A stretch of DNA of 64,000 nt from Phoebastria nigripes (taxonomy: Eukaryota; Chordata; Aves; Procellariiformes; Diomedeidae). Within the stretch, counting starts at the first letter, position 1. Each line of letters begins with the position of its first letter. The notes beneath the pieces were generated by a model. The model made no database searches, had not been told where the DNA came from, and saw only the letters and a list, made by a program, of their open reading frames with translations. Position numbers and translations under genes: made by a program. Location: positions 776,722 through 840,721 of the forward strand of contig JAYKAV010001809.1 of assembly GCA_035582835.1 (NCBI GenBank), in the 5' to 3' direction. Positions 1 to 11,157 of this stretch are shown piece after piece.

Positions 1-1656
1 TTTGACAACAATGACAGTAAACACACCAAATTTGGTAACAAAAAACCTAGAAGTTCTCATCATGGCAGTTCTCAACTGCTATCATGTGTTTATTCAACTT
101 GCTTTTGATCCAAAGCTATGTTGTGTTTTAGGGGTCTATGGCTTTTTGTGTGTGCAACTGTTTCCCACTGCAGTTTTTGTAAGGTTGTAAATTGTCATAT
201 GAAATTGGTGTAATCGTTTTACTTTTTAACAGTGGTTATTGCATGAGAACTGTTTACTACAGCTATTAGTATGTTATGATATACATGTAAGGAAAAAATC
301 AGTAGTGTGTGCAAACTCAGTTAAATTTTGTAATGACATTGATTTGTTGCTTAAAACTAAGTCATATTTTGGGAAAATGATTCTTTTCTTCTTATCAATG
401 ATGTTTACATAATGCTAATAAACTGTAAGGAGACCCTCTGTTTACAATGTATGATAGGGCAACATGCCTAAAGATAAGATTATGTACCTGTACATTGTAA
501 GATCTTGGCTAACACCTCACTTTAAAGACGACTTTAAAAAGCAAGCTCGTCTGATCCAGTTTTATAGCTGGCATTATAATCGGGTGGTAGATGGTATCAA
601 ACTAGCAAGTTAATGCTGTACTGGGAAATAATGAGGCAAACTCCCATGGATAGCACTTGATTATTCTGGAAAGGTTTCCTAACAAATATGTTGAAAAACA
701 GCTAGGTACTGAGAGACACTGGGAAGGGAAAGAGAAGGGAGTCTCCCTTCGAGTCCAGACATTAAGGTGGGCATCTAACTAAATCATCTCAACGACTAGC
801 CAATGAATTGGCTTAATGAATGTAGTCATGGCATTCTCAGGATGGGGAGTATTGTCACAGAGGACTTGTACATAATTTCCCTTAGGAAGATAAATGCTTC
901 ATCTGTTAGGTTCCAAGGACTTGTTTGTTATATTTTGAATATACTAAACATTTCAGGGAATTCCCATTGAGAGAGGGTGGGAATACTAGGATGAGCTTTG
1001 CTTAGATGTTGTTTCTTTACATGAATGCAAGCTGCTTTTTCCCCCCCTTAATTGACAAAATGAGATGTGCTGTGAATTTCAGTAAAGGAGAGGAAAAAGT
1101 TTGGTGTTATTGACATTATAGGCATCCTTTTGTTACGCGTTTTGCTGCAAAGAGAAGACTTTTGATATGCTGTTTCCACCTACTGCTGCATTTGAGTGTG
1201 TTATGATCTACATCTGAGGAAAAGTTCATCAATAAAGCAATTCCATGATCTCATGCCATTGGTATTATTTTAAAAGGTGCTATTGGTGCTATTTTTGCAT
1301 GCTAAAAAATTATTCTTAATGTTAGTCTTGACATTTATTCATGATATCTATTTGCATAACCATACCAGGTTCTTTCCCTTGTATATGAAGCTTTGTAGTA
1401 TTAGTTTGTGAGTTGATAACAAATGCTTTTGTCTAAGTGGAACTGAATATTGATGCCATGACATGCAACAGTGTTGGTTCAGCCAGCTGTGGGAATGTCT
1501 TTCTCTTCTGAAATCTGACTTGTAACACTTGCATTGTGTTAAATTAAGTCCTACCTTACCTAGTCTGGTGTGCCTAATTATTTTTGGAAATTATGTTTGA
1601 GAGTGTGTTTATGCAATTTGGAAGTAGAATGGAAAAGGTATTTTAATGTGTTGACT

Positions 1657-2203
1657 TATAGAATCATAGAATGGTTTGGGTTGGAAGGGACCTAAAGGTC
1701 ATCTAGTCCAACCCCTCTGCAGTGAGCAGGGACATCTCCAACTAGATCAGGTTGCTCAGAGCCCCCTCCAACCTGACCTTGAATGTTTCCAGGGATGGGG
1801 CATCTACCACCTCTCTGGGCAACCTGTTCTCACCACACTCATCGTAAAAAAATTTCTTCCTTACATCTAGTCTAAAACTACCCTCTTTTAGTTTAAAACC
1901 ATTCCCCCTTGTCCTGTCACAACAGGCCTGACTAAAAAGTCTGTCCCCATCTTTCTAATAAGCCCCCTTTAAGTACTGAAAGGCCACAATAAGGTCTCCC
2001 CGGAGTTGTCTCTTCTCCAGGCTGAACAACCCCAACTCTCTCAGCCTTTCCGCATAGGAGAGGTGTCCCATCCCCCTGATCATTTTTGTGGCCCTCCTCT
2101 GGACCCGCTCCAACAGGTCCATGTCTTTCCTGTGCTGAGGACCCCAGAGATGGATGCAGTACTGCAGGTGGGGTCTCACCAGAGCAGAGTAGAGGGGCAA
2201 ACC
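1657..2203 (-). mobile_element. CR1 LINE fragment, 3' end, 5'-truncated
   Basis: The + strand starts with the reverse complement of the CR1 3' tail (AATCATAG-type repeat near 1661), followed by GGTTTGGGTTGGAAGGGACC and CATCTAGTCCAACCCCTCTG. Read on the - strand, 1955-2200 encodes the C-terminal end of the CR1 reverse-transcriptase ORF, with the characteristic [20 protein letters not shown] and [16 protein letters not shown] motifs. Only about 550 bp of a roughly 4.5 kb family remain. Stops and frame breaks follow the RT tail, as expected for a 5'-truncated dead copy. It lies antisense within the PPHLN1 intron. Confidence 0.93.
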
Positions 2204-4051
2204 AATTCAGGTTTGATGAGGTAGTAAACTCAGTATGTGTTCTACAATTTTTATCTTACTTGATGCATTTTTTGGAAGAATTTTGTGCAAGGATTATCTA
2301 AGTAAGGCAAAGGATTATGTTAACAGAGGAGATGGAAGTGACAAGCAATGAATTATCTTATTCAAAAACTCTCTTCAGCTACTGCTGCTTTTCTCCCTTA
2401 CTAAAACTTGTCTCTGTTAAACAGTGTTCTGTTTAAAAATTTATCTTTGAATCTACATTTATTACTCACAGACAGAATATTGTGTTTTCAGTGTTGCTTA
2501 GATATGTATGTCTATTATTTTTAGAAAAAAAAATGTATTCCTTCTTTGAGTCTTACTGATGCTAACTTTAACTACTCTAAAATTCTGCCAAGGGACCTAT
2601 TTTATTTATCATAAATAAATAAAAGTCATTAATGCAGTAAGTAGACTGATCTTCCTACAGTAAAAATCTATTTCCACAGCAGTTTAAACCTATCTAAGCT
2701 GGTGCTATTACAGTCCTTCCTTCTCTCTGCTACTGTTTCAGGTGTTTGTACTCTTCAATGAGCTGGTCCTGCATGCTAACCCATCACAATCAATTAAATA
2801 ATTATCTAGCAGTTTGGTTGCCTGAGAGAAAATATCAATGCCAGGTTAGGCATGGAGTGGGAATATGGATTCAAGGAAGGTTGAGAAGATTAGGATTGTG
2901 GCAGCACCACTTTGAATCAGTATGACTTATCATGGAGGTGCACTCTGAAGTTAACTGTTATTAAATCACTGAAATAACTGAAGGCATACAGTAGTTGCAA
3001 AAGGATTTTTAATAAGGAATTTACCCAGGTAGCGTGGCTTGTCTCTGTGTTAAATATGTTCAAGTAAGTGCGGTTTGTAATATATAGGAAATGGCCTTAA
3101 AAAAAAAAAAAGAAATATTGATGTATATTATAGTGATTGTAAACTGTAATCAAAGTGAAAGGAAAAAGAAAACTGGGGAAAAAAGGATAAAGCTACATGG
3201 CTGAATAATTTGTAAGAGGAAATGTCTGTCTTAACTTGGAGCTTTCTGATTTTGAACAAAATATATACTTGACAGGAAGGAATGAGATCAAATAAAGAAA
3301 AAACCCATTATGTACAATAAATTTTTTCTTCATATACATATAATGTCTTTTATCTTGAGAAATCCAAAAGCAGTGGTAGTTTGCTAACTTTTATTTAAAT
3401 TTGCTATGCAGAAGTCCGTACCACTATTACAAAACTTTGGGGCATAAGCACATGAAACCTATTTGACCTAATTGCTTCAAATTTCACTTTAATTTAAGAA
3501 TAAAAACATAGCAATTTGTGGAGCATTTTTCTGATACAGAGAAAAATGGAGTGTTCTTCTGATTTATAGATCTCATTAAGAGATTTGGAAAGAGAAGAAA
3601 ACTAAATATAATAAGGGTATTGTGGGTCAGTGTTACTGACATAAGGTATTGCTGCTTACAAACCTGTTCCACAACTTGCTCTTTCCTTTTGCAGCTTTTT
3701 ATTGATAGTGTTAGAAAGTCAACCACAAGGGTTGATCAAATCAGTATATACTACAGTACACTACTTGTTGCTTTCTCTTAAGTATCAATAAACCAATGGC
3801 ATTGTGTGGCATACCGATAAAAAGCCTTAAGAGCTCCTTTAGCAGATATTTCATGGCTTTTGGGTTCTTCTATTTAAGAATTCTAAAGATAGCCTTTGAG
3901 AAAAAGGGTAATAGCTTGCTGAACATAAAATTCACTTGTGCCCCTAAAAATATAGTGCAAAAATATTTCCTTCTTTCTTTCAGGTACTTAATATGTATAT
4001 TAGACAAATGCTTGCCTACATTGAATTGCTTGACAATCACTGACTGTGAAG

Positions 4052-4312
4052 TAAAAAAACAAAACAAACCCCCCAAACCCAAAGAAAATCCCCAAACAAC
4101 CCCCCCCCAAAAAAAACCCAAACCAAACCAAAAAAACCAAAACCAACACCAAACAAACAAACAAAAACAAACAAAAAAACCAAACCACCCAAAACAACAC
4201 CACCCCTCCAAAACCAACAAAACAAAGAACCCACCAAACCCACGGGGGGGGGGGGGGGGAACCAACCAACCAAACAAAAAACCCCCAAAAACACCAAAAA
4301 ACCCCACCCTGC
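4052..4312. repeat. A/C-only low-complexity tract with a 16-G run
   Basis: About 190 bases consist almost only of A and C on the + strand (CAAAC, CCCAAA and AACCA units). A run of 16 G follows at 4244-4259, then A/C sequence resumes to about 4312. The - strand is correspondingly G/T-rich (GGTTT, GGGGTTTT) and gives long but meaningless Phe/Gly/Trp open frames. The abrupt G run may be an assembly error. Confidence 0.9.
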
Positions 4313-7254
4313 AAAAAACCTTCTTTTGTTTAGAAATTTGGCAATATAAAGTTGTGTGACTCTAAACAGCACATATTTTTCTCCACAGACTTGTGTCATT
4401 TCCTACACTGATTTAGAAGATCTTTAAAAAATAAAATTATTTAAAAATTTCCATAGAGCTGTTTACTTGCGTTTCATAGTACGTTACTGTCCACAGATGT
4501 TGTTCTCAATACCTTTATGCTTGCTTTGGGTAGTACTTGCGAATTTTTTCCATCTCTGGTACCACAGGGAAACTTTTTAAAGTTCTTTCCCATGTGCTGG
4601 TCTCAGTGCCTGGGGCAGGATGACAGTAAATGTGCAAACACCTACTTAGGAAGGCCTATCCCATTAGAACTTTCTCTAGAAGCAATAACGATGACCAGTT
4701 TCTCTGGTCTGTTACGGTATCAGGAAAAAAAAAAAGAGTATGTGAAGATCCCGTATCTTGCTTCCTGTCTTCCTTCCAATTTTAAGCTTGTATATTGAGA
4801 TACAAGATTTGAATGGTTTCCATTTTGAATTAAGTCTGTTTAGGAATTGATTCAGTTGCTACTATATTGAGAAGTTTATTCCTCGACATAGTTATCTGAA
4901 CTGCTTGACTGTTCTGGGATGATATGCTGCTCAGAAAGTTGAGCGTAGGAAGTCTGGCCCAACAGTAGTCTCTGTCAGTAAATATTTTATCAGTGAAATT
5001 CTGTGCTGTTGTAATTGCTGTAGCTGTTACTAGAAATTGTAACTTAGTCCGTAACTTTAAGCAAATATGCACTCTGGAACTTCAGACCTATGATTTATTT
5101 TCTATTGTAGAGAAATTGCAGGGACTTACTAAGCCCTTGTTTTCGAAAAGAAGAGAAGCCAAGATCACATGCTTTTGAATGCAGTTATTTTGTCTAATTT
5201 GCTCTTGATTTGTCTAATTAACATATTTTGTCTTTATTCTGCATATGGTTGTATAAAGCTATTTGCTCTTAATTCTTTGGAACTTAAATCTGTGGTTTTC
5301 TGGACTCTAACTCTTCATTTCTTTCTTGTTCTTCTGTCCTAATCTGTATGCTTGACCATAGTTTCTCTCTGTCAAATAATAGAGAGTTTGAATTTAAATA
5401 TACTTTTATTGTGTGGCTTATCTTCCAGCAAGTTTAATAAAGTACATTATCGATGACAGTAGAAAAGAGGGTACTCTCTACTAAGAATGAAGAGGAGTGT
5501 AATCTGATTTCCAGTTTCAGTTGAAGTGCATAGCTTCACTATTCAATTAAAGAACATAGCAGGCATTTCTCTCTGATGTTGCTGTAATATTCAAGTTGTC
5601 TTAGCTTCTATTCCCTGATCTGTCATGACATCCCAAGGTGGGGGGGGGCAGGGGGAGATGAGTTTCATGTTGAGTGAGGTGGACAAGTGGCATCAGTGTG
5701 GAGTTTTGGTGTTTGCATATGATGACTTCAGTAGTACTACATGCAGCATAAAAATCGTGAAGCATTTATATATTTTTAATTTTTTGTTGTACATTTGGTA
5801 TGTCTAGTTATCCTTCTCTTCATGAGATTTACTACTCTTCTGCAATGCCTGTTTCCTTTTGCCTTCATGCGAAAAGATTACATGTTAGTAAGATTACATT
5901 GACTAGACCTGATTACGTTAATTTCATTTAAAGCAAATGCAAATACCACTTACAAGTACTGCAGTTACTTGCTTAGTCATAAAACATTGAAAACCAGTTG
6001 TCATAAGAAATCTGTCATCATTTCAGATGTTCAAATGAAAGCCGATGGAACCAGATGCAATTACTTACATCTACGATGGTGTAATTCACTGTATTGTTTT
6101 AGCTTATGATAAATCAGCATAAAGATCTTTGGACAATAACAAGAGATTATACTAAGCCTCTAAAGCAGAACTGAAGTAGATTGTTGGTTTGTTGCACAAG
6201 CATGTACTGCGTACTTTGGAAAGAAAGGGAATGAGTTCTCGGAGAGAGGATGGTGGCTGGAATCTTCCACCACCTACATTTCCTTTGAAGATGTTAAAAG
6301 TAGAGGTGTTCCTGGCTGTTCGTGTTTGCTTTTTGGATGTATAACACAGCAAATCTTTTGAGAAACTTAGAGGCCAGGGGCATAGTATATTTTATTAAAT
6401 GTTTTCCACATCATTTGAAGCACGTTGGTAGCTCTATTAGCCCCTGCACTGTCCTGACAAGGAAGGCAAGAGGTTTTTTTATTTTTGTTTCACTCTTCCT
6501 CCCCCTTCCCCTTGCCTGTGTATTATGAGACAGAGAAAGTGTATTGAGTTAAGCATGGTTCAAATCTTGTCTGTTTTATCTCTTTGCACTGAAGTCTGGT
6601 GTCTTAGGAGATATGTATAATTTCCTCAATTTATTTATAAAATTGTATGAGTTACTTTTAGGCAAGGTTAGTAATCAAGTCCAAGCCAATAAATGGAATG
6701 ACTAACCCCTTTGACAATAGAAATAATCTTTCTCAGATGGAAGGGATCACATAAACTTCTCTGTGACTTTTGTCTAGGTGATAGACTGCACTCACCTGTG
6801 AGTTACTGAAAGAACCTACAGTTTCTGCTCCACAACGATATGCTGTTGAGTTGCCAATCTCTTCAGTGCAGTGTCAAAAGTGTGAGTTATGTCCTCTGTG
6901 GCTGGACCACGTCGTAGATTAATATTTTAGTTGAAAAGATGGATGTCTATATTAGGATTTAGAAGTCCAAGAGAACAGTAAGCATGAAGTATTGTACACA
7001 GTTGCCCAGTAGCGTGTATTCAAGAGAGCAAACTAAGATTCCTCTTACAAACAAAACTTTTTCCCGTATTGCATGTCATGTGCTTTCATGTACCCAAGTA
7101 CACCTCCATTCCAGGCATTTCACATCTAGCAAGTGATTGAATTTTGCCTTTATGTACTCTTAAAACATAAAACTGACACACCGGTTCGTGTTAGTCTTTG
7201 TTTCACATAGCTTAAGCTGTACCACTCCCTTTTGTAAACTAGGTGGCTTCCTGT

Positions 7255-7305
7255 AGCCCTCAGTTTCCCACAACATTGCTGCTGAATGTTGTGGGAAACT
7301 GGGCT
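7255..7305. repeat. Perfect inverted repeat / hairpin
   Basis: CAGTTTCCCACAACATT at 7261-7277 is exactly complementary to AATGTTGTGGGAAACTG at 7285-7301, with a 7-nt GCTGCTG loop. Beyond a 2-nt bulge (7259-7260), AGCC at 7255-7258 pairs with GGCT at 7302-7305, giving about 21 paired bases. No known family was recognised. It could be a small structured RNA, a MITE-like remnant or a chance or repair-derived palindrome. Confidence 0.85.
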
Positions 7306-10300
7306 TAAAATGGTAGGGAGGGATGAGACCAGAAGTACTCAGTGTGGTAGTGGTAGCTTAGGAAAGGTGGTGTCTCTGATCCTTTGGCAACAGAAAATCT
7401 CCCCTGTGTTGTATTCCCTTGGCCTCCTGCTATGCAGAAAGCCGTACCTTTGCCTATTCAGTATTTGTGTTTTTTCTTCCAGGAAACTGGAACTGATGGT
7501 TAACTGAAATAACTCTCAGAGTTGTGCTCTTCCCTAAGCTGCCCTTGGTGGATGGTATATCAGGGTATGGCTGTTTACTTACAAAATTTCAGGAGCTCAT
7601 CCAAGATTATCAGCTTTAGTGAGAATTTAATGGTCAAGTTTCGTGGAGGTTAAAAATGCTAATACTTCCTGTTGCAACACTGCTGAGAGAACCAAATTGT
7701 GCTTTCAGGATTAAGTGTGAGATGTGAATACAAAGTATAAAGATAAGAGGGATCCTATATAAGGATGAATCCTGTATTTGTTATTAAGGGCAGTAGTTCT
7801 ATTTTAAAGTTACAGCCAAGCACAAAATTTTGCATCTCTATTAAATATTGTCCTGCTCAATAAACCTTTTGAGTATGTGTTGGAATCTGAAGCATGTGCT
7901 TAACTGCTTTGCTGAATTGGGGCCTTCATTACCAAATTGCAGGTGTATGTTAGCTTAAGTATTTAAGGGGGAAAAAAAAGTAAAACAATGCTTATTTTGT
8001 TCTGTTCAGTGTAGTTTGTAACATTAATGGAAAACATCAGAAATGCTGTGCTGTTGCTATGCTGTCCAAAACAGATTTAATGTAGTTAATGGCTTGAGTG
8101 TTCAGTATGAGATAGGGTCCAGTTAAGAATTAACATGGAGTGATGAAATGAAAATTTAAAAAATGAAAGTGAGATTCTACTTTTTTGTGCATCATAGTAT
8201 TGTAGAATGAGGCTTTTAAATGTTTTCCTGTTTAAAAGTGTGTTTCAATGATATTTTGTAAATTCTTATGTGGATATTAGAGCATTTATTATATGTGTGC
8301 AATAGCTGGGGCTCTGTAAACACTTCCGTAATAAACTTCGCTGTATACTAGGGCTTAATAACTTGCTCATAAAAATGTGCTTTGGGCATAAAAGTGGTGT
8401 ACTGGTCTGCCAGAAAGCTTGTGCTTTAAAAATAAATAAGATTATTTAAAAAGAGAGATTTAGAAGGAAACTGAAGAAAAAGTGTGCTGTTCTTTAGTTC
8501 TTTAATAATAAAACCCCCCCACTTAACTAGACAAACTAGTTCAGTGCTGAGCTAATCTTTCTAGTATACTTAAAGTCTGAACTTTCGTTTTAAGTCTATT
8601 GCTACATGAAATATTCACACATGTAATGTAGATAAAGCGTTAGTTCCCTGTTTTCAGCTACATCTCATAGGTTTGAGAACTCGCCTGGCTTCTTTAGATT
8701 TCTTTTTGCTAAATTTAAGTGGACAAAGGCATTTGAATATTTCTTCATTAGACGTGTTTTCTCAGTCTCTGATAATTTCAGTTATTTCCCTCTGGAAAGT
8801 CTCCCGTTAATCTACACATTTCCTAAAGGGTAGTGTCCAAAGCTGGGCACGTTGCTCTTAGGCCTTTGAAGAAAGCAGGGGGATTATCCTTCTGTGTATT
8901 CTGGGGTGCTTCATTCTTTGATGTAAGTATCCATACAATGGCTACTGTGTAGAGGCTATTAAATAGAGTACTATTTAACAATTCCTTAATTGTTTCTTTT
9001 GCTGGCTAGCTTGGGGAGAAGAAAGTGTTGCAATAAACAGAAGAAGAAAACATGTTTAGAAAGGAAATTAATATTGATTTTTAGCACACCTGTTAGATAT
9101 AAATCCGTGTAACATTGTCTTGTATCAGTTTTGGTATGCAGACCTGCTTTTCTGTAAGATAAGATACCTATAAAAGGCCTGTGGTCTGTTAACAGTGAAA
9201 TAATTATTTAACTGTAAAACCTGGCTTTGCTTCACTGGCATTTTACTGAAAACCAGGGTGGCTGAGAACTATTGATTCATACTTCAGTTTCGTATGAAAA
9301 TTTTCAAAATAAAGATTTGTTTTATTTTCCTGATACTTTATTCCATCTGGAATTGGAGAAATAAGCTGAAGGATTGTCTGTATTTTCATGGGCTATGCCC
9401 CTGCCCCGATGATTTTTCTGTTGCGGAATAACCTCAAATTTGCTTGTGGGATGTTTGCGCTCTGGAGCAGAACCACTCATGCAGATGTGCTTTCCATGCA
9501 AAAAGTAAATCAGCACTGTATAAAACACATCAATGTAATAGGGTTTGTATTACTGTGGTGCTACCTGTGTAGTTTCAGTAGTCCAAAACACCTTTGGCAC
9601 ACTGAAGTCCTTTGTTACCCGTCACAAATGTGGGCCTGTAACATGCTGTAGGAATTGTACACTAGAGGGCTTTTTTCCTTTTCTCCACCAACATAAAATT
9701 AGCTATAGCTACATTGTGCTAAATGAGACCACCAGATCTTTGCTAGTCTTTGTGAGACATTCCCTTATTTAAAATATTGGACTATGATGAGAAATAGGAG
9801 AGAAAAGTAGTGAAATAAGGTACATTCTGGCTTACTATAAATGCTGTGAAGTCTTTATTTTTACTTAGCAATGCTATGGAGGAGCTGAGAAGTACTTGCT
9901 TCTCTTAGCAACGTGTCTTCTGACCAAGGCAGATGTCACAAGTCTAGATTCAGTATGTGTTCACTTGCATGTTTGTTAGCTTTGAGATTCTTTAGGAAAA
10001 GATCAATTTGATACTGTTTTTTTGACCTTTACATATATATGTATATTAATATAATTTGCAGGTAACCAGGACATTTGGGGTATGGTCTGGAGTGACAATA
10101 TATAAATTTAGTGGAAAGTTTTGGTGTTTCCTAGGTTATGGTTTCAAATCAGTTGCGTTTCATGTAATACTGAGTGTGTCTGTGGCATTTTACAGTAAAG
10201 TTCAAAATGAATATTGTGTATTGTGAAAGACACAGACTTTTTAGTAGGTATAAATCTTCCTATTTTCATTCAGGGTTTGACCTTGGGTAGATACATAGGC

Positions 10301-10900
10301 ATGAGGATAGATAGTCTGCAGTTTTCTTTTTGTCCTTGCTGGATATGAACTGAAATGCCTTGGTGATGTTTTCCATAGGAAGGTGTGTGAAATCAAATGA
10401 GGGACATAGTCCCTTGAAAATAAGGGTAAGAGAAAAATAGAGTTGAAAAACAGCCAAATAGTGTGAGCAATATTTGCATATGCATTTTTAGCTATTGTAA
10501 ATTAAGGCTTAATTTCCAGGTGGAGTGGAGCGTGGAGTGAATCTGAAGAAATAAAATGTGAGAGTCCCAATTTCTTGAACGTCTCTTTCTCTTATATTTT
10601 AGCTGTATTATTGAGAAATAGAAAGGAATTAGCTTCTAGCGAAGAAGTAGTTGAATGAAATCTGAAAAAAACTACATACATATACATCTTTTTTTCTACT
10701 TTCCTACTTGTTTTTCATTCATTGCCTAGTACTCTAACAATGCTGAAGATTTCAGATGTGTTCTGCAGATGACAGCTAACCTATTTGTATTTATCAGACA
10801 GACATACATACATACAACGTTGCCACTGTATTATCTAATGCTGTTCCACAAACATTGGATGGATAACCAAGTAACTTTTATTTTTCTGTTGTCTTCAAAG

Positions 10901-11157
10901 GGACATCAGAGATGGCTTCAGAAGAAAAAGCTTCTATCCTTCTCATTATATGAGAGAGCGATCCCCTCATAAGAGGGACTCTCCTTTCTTCAGGGAATCG
11001 CCAGGGAGCCGAAGGGATTCTCCGCACAGCAGATCTGGCTCTAGTGTCAGCAGCAGGAGCTACTCTCCTGAAAGAAGCAAAGCCTATTCTTTCCACCAGT
11101 CCCAGCATAGCAGAAGTATGTCATCTTTACATAAAAGAAATATTTCTTCTCAGCAAG
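10901..11157 (+). CDS. PPHLN1: PPHLN1 exon: Ser/Arg-rich disordered region
   Basis: The exon lies between acceptor TTGTCTTCAAAG and donor CAGCAAG/GTAATG. The first base completes a codon split by the upstream intron; 85 codons follow and one base carries over (phase 1). The peptide starts DIRDGFRRKSFYPSHY and runs through RSGSSVSSRSYSPERSKAYS, very close to mammalian periphilin-1. It is rich in SP, RS and RD pairs, typical of the low-complexity part of periphilin that promotes self-association and RNA or nuclear-body targeting. PPHLN1 is a HUSH subunit that works with TASOR and MPP8 to deposit and spread H3K9me3 over retroelements. The last 17 or so codons (after SQHS) diverge from the mammalian sequence. 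No ATG here is the gene start. Confidence 0.95.

Larger units (their letters stand above)
1..10900 (+). other. PPHLN1: PPHLN1 intron (5' part of window)
   Basis: AT-rich sequence without recognisable exons. It contains a CR1 fragment (1657-2203), an A/C low-complexity tract (4052-4312) and a perfect hairpin (7255-7305), each listed separately. Short open frames here start at non-ATG codons or have no coding character. Intron status is inferred from the split-codon acceptor at 10901 and from gene order; the upstream donor is outside the window. Confidence 0.7.

Noticed and set aside
400..440. AATAAA near position 420 as a possible 3' end of another gene
   Set aside because: No coding sequence precedes it in the window and gene order places this region inside PPHLN1; an isolated hexamer is not evidence.
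3870..4399. Three overlapping - strand open frames of 104-145 codons rich in Phe, Gly and Trp
   Set aside because: They are translations of the G/T low-complexity tract; stops are absent only because the sequence is simple.
1..10900. Searched for upstream PPHLN1 exons (regions homologous to the N-terminal half of periphilin)
   Set aside because: No segment with matching peptide and splice signals was found by eye, so those exons are taken to lie outside the window.
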